Below are positions 10,193 through 18,691 of a stretch of DNA of 64,000 nucleotides, one piece after another; the stretch's first letter is position 1, and every line of letters starts with the position of its first letter. The notes under the pieces were generated by a model. The model worked only from the letters and a program-made list of their open reading frames with translations, had not been told where the DNA came from and did not search any database. Source of the stretch: Bacteroidales bacterium. GTDB taxonomy: Bacteria; Bacteroidota; Bacteroidia; Bacteroidales; JAADGE01. Made by a program: the position numbers and the translations under genes. The stretch is from contig JAKISF010000013.1 of NCBI GenBank assembly GCA_021648725.1, positions 1 to 64,000 on the forward strand. Direction: 5' to 3'.

Positions 10193-10217
10193 TCCGATTA
10201 TACTATTTTTTGTGTTG

Positions 10218-10247
10218 CAAAGTTATTTACTTATACAACTGATACAA
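10218..10247 (-). promoter_or_regulatory. Candidate Bacteroidota promoter for feoAB
   Basis: On the minus strand TAACTTTG (10218-10225) fits the TAnnTTTG -7 box, and TTG (10245-10247) lies 19 bp upstream as a -33 element. The start codon is 26 bp downstream. Pattern match only. Confidence 0.4.
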
Positions 10248-10281
10248 TCCCTATGTTTAGGTATTTTTTAAAAAAAATTGA

Positions 10282-10310
10282 TTGTTACGATTAAAAAAGT
10301 ATTAATTTTG
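10282..10310 (+). promoter_or_regulatory. Candidate promoter for the acidic-tail protein
   Basis: TTG at 10282-10284 and TAATTTTG at 10303-10310 fit the -33/-7 pattern with an 18-bp spacer. The ATG is 14 bp beyond the -7 box, so the leader would be very short. It faces the feo promoter divergently. Confidence 0.4.
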
Positions 10311-10324
10311 TAAAAATTTGAAGA

Positions 10325-11173
10325 ATGAAGGAAAAAGATATAAAAAAGTTGTTGCAAAATAAATTGAAAAAATCTTTTTCAAATGTAAAGATATTTGAAG
10401 AAGGTATTGATTTGGAAACTCAATTGGAGTTTGAAAAGATGACTAAACTATTTATTGAAAACAACAAAGAAAAGACGGAAGTTTTTATTTCAGAAAATGA
10501 TTTATTTAATGAAAGTATTGAAACGGAATTTAAAAAAAACATTTTAATTGAATTAAGTTTCTCCGATGATGTAAAAGCATACAGATTAATAGAAAGATTT
10601 CAAAATGAATGTATTCCCGAACTAAAAAAATGGGCAGCTCTTGCACTTCAAAAAAGCAGAGCACACATAGAACATTCATTAAGTAACGAAGATAAAGTTT
10701 ATATTTCTTCCGGTTTAGGCGGTTTAGGAGATAAACTCAGGTATTTTTTTGTGCTTTCGGCAAAAGACGACCTTCTGTTTAGTGATTTACATAAAAACAT
10801 ACTTAAAAAAGAAATTGAATTTACTATTTCAAAATATCAAGGAATAGTTGAGGATATATTATTTTATGATTATTATGTTACAATTGTATGTTTGGTTTCT
10901 TTGCATCACAGTTTAGATAAAATATTTAAAAATATTCTTGATGATTGCAATGAACTCGGAGACTTTCTTTCTGACAGAGTTATTGCAACTAATACAGAAA
11001 AGATTAATGAAGACACAATTGAAAAGATTTTAAATGAAGACCCGGAAACAATCCAATCATTTGAACAAAATGAAGAATCTGATTTTTTCGGAATAGATAA
11101 TTTTGATGATGATGATGAATATTTTGACGATTTTGACGATGACGATTTTGACGATGACGACACACCCTTTTAA
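10325..11173 (+). CDS. Unrecognised protein with SSB-like acidic C-terminal tip
   Basis: A 282-residue soluble protein with no signal peptide or membrane helix. I do not recognise the body, which is mostly alpha-helical in character (for example ELKKWAALALQKSRAHIEHSL around residues 97-117). The last 35 residues are almost pure Asp/Phe, built from FDDDD-type repeats that are also visible as a DNA repeat, and end in DDDDTPF. That resembles the conserved C-terminal tip of single-stranded DNA-binding protein (DDDIPF), which docks RecO, PriA, RecQ and others. The rest of the protein shows no obvious OB fold. It might therefore compete for or recruit SSB partners; this is inference. It stands alone between the feo operon and a lipoprotein gene. 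Confidence 0.7.
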   Translation: MKEKDIKKLLQNKLKKSFSNVKIFEEGIDLETQLEFEKMTKLFIENNKEKTEVFISENDLFNESIETEFKKNILIELSFSDDVKAYRLIERFQNECIPELKKWAALALQKSRAHIEHSLSNEDKVYISSGLGGLGDKLRYFFVLSAKDDLLFSDLHKNILKKEIEFTISKYQGIVEDILFYDYYVTIVCLVSLHHSLDKIFKNILDDCNELGDFLSDRVIATNTEKINEDTIEKILNEDPETIQSFEQNEESDFFGIDNFDDDDEYFDDFDDDDFDDDDTPF

Positions 11174-11232
11174 TGATAATAATTTTTTTGTAATTTAAAA
11201 GAACAAAAATCAGAAAATATAACACTCTAATA

Positions 11233-11865
11233 TTGCTGTTTTTTATATTGTTTTCTTGCCGAGATAACATTCGTCAAGCTGAACCTAAACTTCCTGAATT
11301 ACGAAAAAACATAGGCGGTATTCCGAAACAAGTTTCATGTAACATTGCAGAAGAAACAGTATTTAAAAAGTTTGTTACAGATTTAACAACCGGAGGTTAC
11401 AATATACAGAAATTAAAAGATTGGAATATCACATATAAAAATCACATTATTTCGGAAAACTATAACCTAAATGATAGTTTTATCGTACTTCCTGAAAATA
11501 CAATATGGAAGGGTATAAAAAGATTAAAGACACACCATAATCGAGAAGTAACTGAAATAAAATTTGATAACACAAAAATAACTGAAATACTTGTGAAGCG
11601 TAATAAAAACAAATCTTTTATTGCAGATATTAAAATTGTACAGTTCTTATTTCAAAACGAAGAAGAGGTTCAAAAATCAACAGAAAAGTTAAAACTTATT
11701 TCATATTACACAATAAATACAGCCGGGCTAAAGAATCCGAACTGCTGGTGGATTCATAATTGTGCAATTTATTTTTGCAGAACTCGATCTGCTTCTACCT
11801 CATTTAAAACTGTTATAAAAACATTTGAGAAAAAGAACGGTAATGTAGAAATAAAGCGATGGTAA
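11233..11865 (+). CDS. Unrecognised lipoprotein
   Basis: A 210-residue frame with a lipoprotein signal ending LLFFILFSC, where the Cys would be lipidated. TTG at 11233 is the only usual start. However, the open frame continues upstream to a stop at 11191 and reads FKRTKIRKYNTLILLLFF, giving a typical basic n-region that the TTG start would cut off. The true start may therefore be a rare codon upstream, or the original ATG has been lost. I do not recognise the mature domain; it contains several Cys (SCNIAEE, NPNCWWIHNCAIYFC) that could form disulphides in the periplasm. It lies 59 bp after the acidic-tail protein, and co-transcription is possible. Confidence 0.6.
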   Translation: MLFFILFSCRDNIRQAEPKLPELRKNIGGIPKQVSCNIAEETVFKKFVTDLTTGGYNIQKLKDWNITYKNHIISENYNLNDSFIVLPENTIWKGIKRLKTHHNREVTEIKFDNTKITEILVKRNKNKSFIADIKIVQFLFQNEEEVQKSTEKLKLISYYTINTAGLKNPNCWWIHNCAIYFCRTRSASTSFKTVIKTFEKKNGNVEIKRW

Positions 11866-11887
11866 ATTAATTCAAATAACAGAAATT

Positions 11888-12178
11888 TTACAAAAAAACA
11901 ATATCATTGATTACCGTTTCTCCGGCTTCATTATTCAAACGTTCAATAATAACAGATTTCATCATCGACAATTCATATTTAACAACGGAAGAACTTATTT
12001 TTATATGAAAAACACTATTCTTTATAAAAATATATTCAGTTTGTCCGGCAACATTAACTCCCATTATCTTATCCCAACTGTTTTTTAATTGGATCTCCTT
12101 AATTTTTTGTTTTGCCCCTATTGCATGTAAATAGCGTTGAATAACGTTTTTTAAAGGTTCTGTATTATTTCTTTTCAT
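11888..12178 (-). CDS. DUF721/DciA-like protein
   Basis: A 96-residue protein of the DUF721 family: an N-terminal helical part (LKNVIQRYLHAIGAKQKIKEIQLKNSWDKIMG) followed by a KH-like beta-alpha segment (FHIKISSSVVKYELSMMKSVIIERLN). DciA members load or stimulate the replicative helicase DnaB in bacteria that lack DnaC; that role is known for other phyla and only inferred here. It is the last gene of an operon, its start lying 4 bp after the murB stop. Confidence 0.75.
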   Translation of the reverse strand: MKRNNTEPLKNVIQRYLHAIGAKQKIKEIQLKNSWDKIMGVNVAGQTEYIFIKNSVFHIKISSSVVKYELSMMKSVIIERLNNEAGETVINDIVFL

Positions 12179-12182
12179 ACAT

Positions 12183-13196
12183 TTAATTAATTAAAGTAAC
12201 TTCACGTTCAATCTTCACTCCGAACTTCTCAAAAACAGAATTTTGTATCTTCTCAGAAAAATTTAAAATATCTTTTCCGCTTGCATTATTATAATTTACA
12301 ATTACTAATGCCTGCTTATCATGAACACCTGTGCCGTTTTCTCGTTTCCCCTTCCAATTACATAAATCAATCAATTGTCCTGCGGCTAACTTTATCTTCT
12401 CGTCGGGAGCAGGGTAAGAAACTAATTCAGGGAATTTTTCTTTTAATTCTTTGAAATAACCGGTTTTAACAACAGGGTTTTTAAAAAAACTGCCGGCATT
12501 AGGAAACTCATCCGGATTAGGTAATTTCCTTGCTCTGATATTGATAACTGCCTGCCTTACATCAGAAATTCCGGGATTATTTATTAATTTTAATTCATCG
12601 TTAAGATTACCGTAATCAAGGTTTAATTTATGTTTTTTAGATAATTTGAAAGTTACATTCAAAATTATATACTTATTTCTTAATTCACTCTTAAAAATAC
12701 TGTCCCTGTAACCGAATTTACAATTTTTATTCAGAAATACCTCTTTTTTTAATGTTTTTCGGTTTAAAACCTCAATTTCATCAATAATATCCTTAACCTC
12801 AACACCGTAAGCTCCTATATTTTGAACAGGGGAAGCTCCGACCGTTCCCGGAATAAAAGAGAGGTTTTCAACACCACCGTAATTATTTATAACGCAATAC
12901 TCTACAAAGTCATCCCATATTTCACCTGCTGCTGCTTTTATAAAAACAAAATTACTGTTTTCTTGCACAACACTAATTCCCTTACTCTTAATTAAAACAA
13001 TTGTTCCTTTATAATCTTCTGAAAACAGAACATTGCTGCCTCCGCCTAAAATATAATACGGCTCTTCTCTTCCTTTATCAGATTTCAAAAAACTGATTAG
13101 TTCATTTTCATTAAAACAAAAAAAGGAATAAACAGACTTAACATCAATGCCAAATGTGTTATATTCCTTTAATGACAGGAATTTCTTATAATTCAT
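12183..13196 (-). CDS. murB: UDP-N-acetylenolpyruvoylglucosamine reductase
   Basis: A 337-residue MurB, which reduces UDP-GlcNAc-enolpyruvate to UDP-MurNAc with NADPH and FAD in early peptidoglycan synthesis. The FAD-binding loop is YYILGGGSNVLFSED (about residues 47-61). Also present are the central IPGTVGASPVQNIGAYGVE, the GYRDSIFK stretch with the conserved Tyr/Arg, the proton-donor Ser in PNAGSFFKNP, and the C-terminal catalytic Glu region EREVTLIN. Length is normal. It sits 8 bp after the SiaB-like gene and 4 bp before the DciA-like gene, all on the minus strand, so one transcript is likely. Confidence 0.96.
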   Translation of the reverse strand: MNYKKFLSLKEYNTFGIDVKSVYSFFCFNENELISFLKSDKGREEPYYILGGGSNVLFSEDYKGTIVLIKSKGISVVQENSNFVFIKAAAGEIWDDFVEYCVINNYGGVENLSFIPGTVGASPVQNIGAYGVEVKDIIDEIEVLNRKTLKKEVFLNKNCKFGYRDSIFKSELRNKYIILNVTFKLSKKHKLNLDYGNLNDELKLINNPGISDVRQAVINIRARKLPNPDEFPNAGSFFKNPVVKTGYFKELKEKFPELVSYPAPDEKIKLAAGQLIDLCNWKGKRENGTGVHDKQALVIVNYNNASGKDILNFSEKIQNSVFEKFGVKIEREVTLIN

Positions 13197-13204
13197 TTTA
13201 ACTA

Positions 13205-13777
13205 TTATTCTGCCGGTTCTGTATCAACTTTTACTTTTAAAACAAAGTATTTTTTGTCAACATCAGCAGGAAAAAACATATAATCCAACGGATTTTGAGT
13301 TTTCCTTGTAATATCAATTAACCCTAAACCTGCACCGCCTTTACCTGAAATTCTCCCTTCCCGTAATTGCTTTTTATACATTGACTTTAACTCTTCAGGT
13401 GTAGCTGCATTTAAATCATCTATTGTAGCTTTTAAACTTTGCTCTTGCTGTCCGTCAACCAAGTTTGCAGTAATTATATGATACGCATCATTTTTCTTAC
13501 CTAACATAAACAAACCTTTGCCCATATTAATATCATGAAACATATTTTCAGAATGCTTTGTCATATTTTGCAAAATCTCAATCATTGTATGATGCAAAGT
13601 ACGTTTTACTTTTCTGGATTCATTTTGTTTTTCTGTCTCATTTTCTGTTAATGCAGTAAACACTTTTGTAATCGTATGGCTGAACTTCCCGACATAAACT
13701 AAGGATATGCCATGCTCTTCAAAACTGTCATATAACAAAATCAAAGAACTTAAAAATGTTGAATCAAAATCTCTCAT
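13205..13777 (-). CDS. SiaB-family (GHKL-type) protein kinase
   Basis: A 190-residue single-domain protein matching the SiaB/DUF6272 family. An N-box-like EILQNMTKHSEN (about residues 87-98) and a G-box-like GKGGAGLGLIDI near 144-155 indicate a GHKL ATP-binding fold, as in anti-sigma kinases. In Pseudomonas, SiaB phosphorylates SiaC while the PP2C phosphatase SiaA dephosphorylates it. Here a TPR-SpoIIE phosphatase lies at 4422-6575, but no SiaC-like (DUF1987) gene was seen in the window. It is the first gene of the operon with murB. Confidence 0.75.
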   Translation of the reverse strand: MRDFDSTFLSSLILLYDSFEEHGISLVYVGKFSHTITKVFTALTENETEKQNESRKVKRTLHHTMIEILQNMTKHSENMFHDINMGKGLFMLGKKNDAYHIITANLVDGQQEQSLKATIDDLNAATPEELKSMYKKQLREGRISGKGGAGLGLIDITRKTQNPLDYMFFPADVDKKYFVLKVKVDTEPAE

Positions 13778-13849
13778 AATAGAATTTAGAAGTTTTTATT
13801 ATTTAATCCCAAAATTAATAATAATTATGGAATTTTTAAGTCTATTTTA

Positions 13850-13857
13850 TATCTTTG
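13850..13857 (+). promoter_or_regulatory. Candidate -7 box for the dipeptidyl peptidase
   Basis: TATCTTTG fits TAnnTTTG and lies 28 bp before the ATG. No convincing -33 element was picked out. Confidence 0.35.
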
Positions 13858-13885
13858 TTCAATAAATATCAAATTTTATACCATT

Positions 13886-16090
13886 ATGAAGAATATTAAG
13901 AAAATTGCAATAATACTGTTAGGTTTTATTTTAATCTCAAATTTCTCTTTTTCACAAAAATATAAAGAAATTTCAGTTGCAGATTTATGGAAAAAATGGA
14001 CTTTTTGGGCAGGCTCAGTATACGGCATCAGGTCTATGAATGACGGAACACATTATACAACAAGCACAAGAAACGGCGATATTATTAAATACAGTTATAA
14101 CACAGGAGATGTTACAGATACAGTATTTAAAGCTTCTGAATTTAAAATTGTACCCGATGAATACGAATTTAATTCGAATGAATCAAAAATATTACTCCAA
14201 ACAAACTATGAACGTATTTACAGAAGGTCATTTACTGCAAATTATTATGTTTATAACATTAAGACGAATAAAATTGCAGAAGTTTCAAAAAATGGAAAAC
14301 AGCAAATAGCAAGTTTCTCTCCCGATGCCGAAAATATTGCCTTTATCAGAGATAACAACATATTTATAAAAAACCTTAAAACCGGTAATGAAAAACAAAT
14401 CACTGCCGGCGGAAAGAAAAATGAAATAATAAACGGAATTCCTGATTGGGTTTACGAAGAAGAATTTGAATTTAACAAAGCGTATGAATGGTCGCCTGAC
14501 GGAAAGAAAATCGCATACATTAAATTTAACGAATCCAATGTAAAAATGTTTGATATGACAGTTTATGCAGGTGATTTCCCTAAAATTGAGCAAAATAAGT
14601 TATATCCCGAAAACAGAACTTTCAAATATCCGAAAGCCGGAGAAGATAATTCAATTGTAAGTGTTCATATCTATAACCTTGAAACAGGAAAAACAATTCC
14701 TGTTGATATAGGCTCAGAAACTGACATTTACATTCCGAGATTAAGGTGGACAAAAGATATTAACAAGTTAGCAGTATTCAGAATGAACCGATTGCAAAAT
14801 AAATTTGAATTATTATATGCCGACCCTAATACCGGAAAAACAAATACGGCATATACCGAAACAAATAAATATTACTTTGATGAAACTGATTTTGATAACT
14901 TACAATTTACCGATGACGGAAAATATTTTGTAATGACAAGTGAAAGAGACGGATACAGACATTTATATTTGCACGATATAAGCGGCAAAGAAATTATACA
15001 ATTAACAAAAGGCAAATGGGATATTACCGATTTTTTGGGCTATGACTCTGCAAACAAAATGTTCTATTATCAATCAGCAGAAGAATCACCGATACACAGA
15101 GCAATATACAAAATAAATATTAAGGGGAAGAAAAAAGAAAAACTGTCAGAAAAAAAAGGAACAAATAATGCTGAATTCAGCAAAAACTTTAAATATTACA
15201 TTAACTTCTTTTCTAATTCCGAAACCCCGAAATATATTACACTTCACAACTCTAAAAAAGATTTAATAAGAGTTTTAAAAGATAACAGCAGAATAAAATC
15301 ATTAATAAAAGAATACGGAGGAGTAAATAAAAAGTTCTTCAAATTTAAAGCTTCCGAAAATGTTGAACTGAACGCATACATGATAACTCCTCCTGATTTC
15401 AAAGAAACCGAAAAATACCCGGTTATTATTACACAATACAGCGGACCGGGTTCACAACAAGTACTTGACCGTTGGAGCTTCGGTTGGGATAACTTACTGG
15501 CACAAAAAGGAATAATAGTACTTTGTGTTGACCCCAGAGGAACAGGAGGCAGAGGTGAAGAATTCAGAAAACAAACCTATCAACAACTCGGTAAACTTGA
15601 AACAGTTGACTTAATTGAAACTGCAAAATATTTAAAAACTTTGCCGTACATTAACAAAGAAAAAATCGGAATATGGGGTTGGAGTTACGGCGGGTTTATG
15701 ACATCGCTTTGCATGACAAAAGGAGCTGATGATTTCAGTACAGGAATTGCAGTTGCACCCGTTACAAATTGGAGGTATTATGATAACATCTATACAGAAC
15801 GATTTATGCGAACACCACAAGAAAACCCGACAGGTTATGATGATAATTCCCCTATTAATTTTGCCGACAAACTAAAAGGCGACTTTTTAATTGTACACGG
15901 CTCTGCCGATGATAACGTTCACCTGCAAAATACTGTCGAATTTACGGAAGCATTAGTTCAAGCCGACAAACAATTTCAACAATTTATTTACACAAACAGA
16001 AATCACAGCATATACGGAGGCAATACCCGATTCCACCTATACACAATGATGCTGAACTTTTGGGAAGAATATTTATTGAATAAAAAATAA
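13886..16090 (+). CDS. S9B dipeptidyl peptidase IV-like serine peptidase
   Basis: A 734-residue secreted peptidase with a signal peptide (residues 1-23, ending FSFSQ). The N-terminal two thirds form the DPP IV beta-propeller, including the EEEFEF segment (WVYEEEFEFNKAYEWSPDG) that binds the substrate amino terminus. The C-terminal alpha/beta-hydrolase has the nucleophile in GWSYGGF (Ser near residue 600), Asp in HGSADDNV (near 674) and His in NRNHSIYGG (near 706). All catalytic elements are present, so removal of X-Pro dipeptides in the periplasm is expected. It is transcribed alone, divergent from the SiaB operon, and ends 37 bp before the 235-bp mobile element. Confidence 0.93.
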   Translation: MKNIKKIAIILLGFILISNFSFSQKYKEISVADLWKKWTFWAGSVYGIRSMNDGTHYTTSTRNGDIIKYSYNTGDVTDTVFKASEFKIVPDEYEFNSNESKILLQTNYERIYRRSFTANYYVYNIKTNKIAEVSKNGKQQIASFSPDAENIAFIRDNNIFIKNLKTGNEKQITAGGKKNEIINGIPDWVYEEEFEFNKAYEWSPDGKKIAYIKFNESNVKMFDMTVYAGDFPKIEQNKLYPENRTFKYPKAGEDNSIVSVHIYNLETGKTIPVDIGSETDIYIPRLRWTKDINKLAVFRMNRLQNKFELLYADPNTGKTNTAYTETNKYYFDETDFDNLQFTDDGKYFVMTSERDGYRHLYLHDISGKEIIQLTKGKWDITDFLGYDSANKMFYYQSAEESPIHRAIYKINIKGKKKEKLSEKKGTNNAEFSKNFKYYINFFSNSETPKYITLHNSKKDLIRVLKDNSRIKSLIKEYGGVNKKFFKFKASENVELNAYMITPPDFKETEKYPVIITQYSGPGSQQVLDRWSFGWDNLLAQKGIIVLCVDPRGTGGRGEEFRKQTYQQLGKLETVDLIETAKYLKTLPYINKEKIGIWGWSYGGFMTSLCMTKGADDFSTGIAVAPVTNWRYYDNIYTERFMRTPQENPTGYDDNSPINFADKLKGDFLIVHGSADDNVHLQNTVEFTEALVQADKQFQQFIYTNRNHSIYGGNTRFHLYTMMLNFWEEYLLNKK

Positions 16091-16127
16091 CCCCTCTTAT
16101 TCTGTAAAACAAGCAATTGGTATAAGT

Positions 16128-16362
16128 AGGGTTTGCTGAAAAGCTCACAGGTGCATTAGATTTCAAGTTTCTCGTTTGAAGTCGTATATAAATACTGCGA
16201 AATAAGAGAAATTTGAAAGATAGTGTGTCTGTGGGCAGCTAAAATATTTTACACAAGTGCAGGGAAATAGGGCGAAATGAATTAAAAACCTTGCACTTGT
16301 ATATGTAAATAATCTTATAAATGACTGAAAAATAAATATATTAGCGTTTTTCAGCAAGCCCT
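16128..16362. mobile_element. 235-bp non-autonomous element (MITE), copy A
   Basis: The ends are imperfect inverted repeats: AGGGTTTGCTGAAAAG at the left and the complement of AGGGCTTGCTGAAAAACGC at the right. Flanking AAGT (16124-16127 and 16363-16366) is a 4-bp target duplication. Copy B at 35369-35603 has exactly the same length, orientation and nearly the same sequence. Neither copy encodes a plausible protein. An internal inverted repeat (ACAAGTGCA at 16253-16261 with TGCACTTGT at 16292-16300) can form a long-looped hairpin. A transposase with matching ends must act in trans; none is seen here, and the family was not assigned. Confidence 0.88.
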
Positions 16363-16386
16363 AAGTAATAAAGCATTGAACCATTA

Positions 16387-16394
16387 TACCTTTG
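16387..16394 (+). promoter_or_regulatory. Candidate -7 box for ruvB beside the element
   Basis: TACCTTTG fits TAnnTTTG and ends 7 bp before the ruvB ATG. The -33 position, about 20 bp upstream, falls at the right end and target duplication of the 235-bp element, so the insertion may have replaced or supplied it. Confidence 0.4.
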
Positions 16395-16401
16395 AATAAG
16401 T

Positions 16402-17412
16402 ATGGATTTCAGAACAAACGAAATATCAAAAGCAGAAGAAATTTTTGAGCAACAACTAAGACCGGCACAATTTACCGACTTCAAAGGACAGCAAAAAATA
16501 ATGGAAAACCTTAAAGTTTTTGTTAAGGCTGCAATTATGCGAGGCGAAGCTCTTGATCATGTTCTTTTGCACGGACCTCCCGGACTCGGAAAAACAACTC
16601 TTTCAAACATTATCGCAAATGAACTTGGTGTTAATATGAAAATAACTTCCGGTCCCGTACTTGATAAACCCGGTGATTTAGCCGGTTTACTTACCGGACT
16701 CGAGGAAAATGATGTACTTTTTATAGATGAAATTCATCGTTTAAGTCCTATTATTGAAGAATATCTATATTCCGCAATGGAAGATTTCAGAATTGATATT
16801 ATGATTGATAAAGGACCGGCAGCTCGTTCATTACAACTGGAATTAAATAATTTTACTTTAGTCGGTGCAACAACCAGAGCAGGACTTTTGACTTCTCCTT
16901 TAAGAGCAAGGTTCGGAATAAAATTTTTACTCGAATATTATAATGCAGATGTTTTAAAAACAATTATTAAGCGTTCGTCCGGTATTTTAAATATTGAAAT
17001 TAAAGAAAACGCAGCAATCGAAATTGCACGAAGAAGCAGAGGAACACCTCGTATCGCAAATGCTTTATTGAGAAGAGTTCGAGACTTTGCACAAGTTAAA
17101 GGAAGCGGAATTATTGATATTGAAATAGCAAAATACTCATTGGATGCTCTAAATATCGATAAAAAAGGATTGGATGAAATGGATAATAAAATACTTAATA
17201 CCATTATCGACAAGTTCAGCGGAGGTCCGGTCGGTGTCGGAACAATAGCAACAGCTGTGGGAGAAGATGCCGGAACAATAGAAGAAGTTTATGAACCTTT
17301 TTTAATTATGGAAGGCTTCATTAAACGAACCATGCGAGGCAGAGAAGTAACCGAAGCAGCATATAAACATCTCGGAAAAATAAATTATAATAATCAAAAC
17401 CAATTGTTTTAA
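16402..17412 (+). CDS. ruvB: Holliday junction branch-migration ATPase RuvB
   Basis: A 336-residue AAA+ motor that drives Holliday junction migration with RuvA. The N-terminus [19 protein letters not shown] is typical. Walker A is GPPGLGKTT (about residues 54-62), Walker B is DEIHRL (about 110-115), sensor/arginine-finger region [18 protein letters not shown] is intact, and the C-terminal winged helix ([16 protein letters not shown]) is complete. ruvA is not nearby. A small outer-membrane protein gene begins 10 bp after the stop, so the two may be co-transcribed. Confidence 0.97.
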   Translation: MDFRTNEISKAEEIFEQQLRPAQFTDFKGQQKIMENLKVFVKAAIMRGEALDHVLLHGPPGLGKTTLSNIIANELGVNMKITSGPVLDKPGDLAGLLTGLEENDVLFIDEIHRLSPIIEEYLYSAMEDFRIDIMIDKGPAARSLQLELNNFTLVGATTRAGLLTSPLRARFGIKFLLEYYNADVLKTIIKRSSGILNIEIKENAAIEIARRSRGTPRIANALLRRVRDFAQVKGSGIIDIEIAKYSLDALNIDKKGLDEMDNKILNTIIDKFSGGPVGVGTIATAVGEDAGTIEEVYEPFLIMEGFIKRTMRGREVTEAAYKHLGKINYNNQNQLF

Positions 17413-17422
17413 ATTATTTATT

Positions 17423-17938
17423 ATGAAAAAACTTTTTGTTATATTGTTAATATTAAGCACTATACAAATTTTTTCTCAAACTAAAAGAAAAAAGTTTAAT
17501 TTTCAAATAGGAGGAGGTCCGTCAATTCATAACTTTTATTATAACCAAATAACATTTGAAACTGAATTAAATTATTACATTAATAAATACTTTACAACTT
17601 CTTTTTCTTTTAACTATACAAAAGGAGATGTTTTCGAAATAGTATATTATGAGTATTTTCAACCAAACTTAACTTTGTTTATTTCTCCTTTTAAAAATAA
17701 TCGGAAAAATGATTTTAGATTAGGATACGGAATATCTGAATTATTCTTTATTAATTTAACAAACGACAAAAAGATTCACAAAACAGGACACAATATTGTA
17801 ATAGAAGACAATTATAAAATAAAAAATAAATATATAATAGGCTTAAAATTATTTGGACAAACCTATTTGCACTCTAAAAGAGAAGGCTATGAACATGGTG
17901 ATTTTGGAGGATTATTAAAAATAGGAGTAATTTTTTAA
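17423..17938 (+). CDS. Small secreted outer-membrane beta-barrel protein
   Basis: 171 residues with a signal peptide (1-19, ending IFSQ). Alternating aromatic strands such as FNFQIGGGPSIHNFYYN and LTLFISPFKNNRKNDFRLGYG and a terminal LLKIGVIF suggest an 8-strand outer-membrane barrel. No specific function is recognised. A frameshifted tandem relative lies at 18186-18669 and shares ISPFKNN(R/K)KNDF. Confidence 0.7.
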   Translation: MKKLFVILLILSTIQIFSQTKRKKFNFQIGGGPSIHNFYYNQITFETELNYYINKYFTTSFSFNYTKGDVFEIVYYEYFQPNLTLFISPFKNNRKNDFRLGYGISELFFINLTNDKKIHKTGHNIVIEDNYKIKNKYIIGLKLFGQTYLHSKREGYEHGDFGGLLKIGVIF

Positions 17939-17996
17939 CATGGTATAAAATGAAAGATACTTTTGACAAAATATATAAATTCAGCATGATATTTTT

Positions 17997-18098
17997 ATGC
18001 AAAAACCCTTAAAAGAAAAATTTTTGCTAAATCTTGAATTAACAGAACTTATGTGTGAAATGACAAGAATAAGAGTAATTAAAAAACAAATAAAATAA
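17997..18098 (+). other. Possible short ORF or decayed gene
   Basis: A 33-codon frame (MQKPLKEKFLLNLELTEL...) runs to a stop at 18098, and the same frame reopens as AVFKEIYHDIFSEKEF before a second stop. The amino-acid composition looks coding-like, so this may be a remnant of a small gene between the two barrel paralogues. Not recognised. Confidence 0.25.
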
Positions 18099-18185
18099 GC
18101 AGTTTTCAAAGAAATTTATCACGATATTTTTTCAGAAAAAGAATTTTAAGAAATACATCAAACTTTTAACTTAATATAATCAATT

Positions 18186-18669
18186 ATGAAGAATGTTGTT
18201 TTATTTATTGTTATTATTATTACATTATCAAACAATGTTTTTTCGCAAAATAAAAAAATTAATTTATTTATAGGAGCCGGTATCTCAAATCAACTTTTTT
18301 GTTCTAAAGATTTTGTAATAGAAACAGAACTTAACTATAAAATAAATAATTATTTTTAGTAATACATCAGGAAAATGTAGTGTTTTTGGAACTCATTATA
18401 TTAATTATTTTTCTGCAGATATTAATTTTTATATTTCACCTTTTAAAAATAATAAAAAAAATGATTTCAAATTAGGAGGAGGTTTTTCAGAATATATAGA
18501 ATTAAGTAATAATGAATTTTTACCCGGTTATAATTTTGTTATAGAAAACAACTATTTGGTTAATCAAAAATTTATAATAGGACTAAAAGTTTTTTCTCAT
18601 TATTATGAAAAAGAACGGAGAGAAGAACTAAATATTGGCGTATTATTAAAATTGGGAGTACCTTTATAG
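18186..18669 (+). pseudogene. Frameshifted paralogue of the small outer-membrane protein
   Basis: Starting at ATG 18186, a signal peptide (MKNVVLFIVIIITLSNNVFSQ) and IETELNYKINNYF are followed by a stop at 18357-18359. Removing one T from the run at 18353-18357 joins this to SNTSGKCSVFG... and on to YISPFKNNKKNDFKLGGG, ending LLKLGVPL at 18669. The repaired product of about 160 residues aligns along its whole length with the protein at 17423-17938. It is a tandem duplicate inactivated by a single-base shift, or a sequencing error in a homopolymer. Confidence 0.8.
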
Positions 18670-18691
18670 CTTTTAACTTTATACAAAAAAA

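Noticed and set aside
11004-11270. Minus-strand frame rich in His/Arg opposite the acidic-tail gene
   Set aside because: It is the shadow of the Asp-rich tandem repeat on the other strand. The plus-strand gene has a promoter-like box and a normal body.
16163-16357. 64-codon minus-strand frame in element copy A, with a near-identical frame in copy B (35404-35598)
   Set aside because: The translations are similar only because the elements are. The frames lack a plausible start context and protein features.
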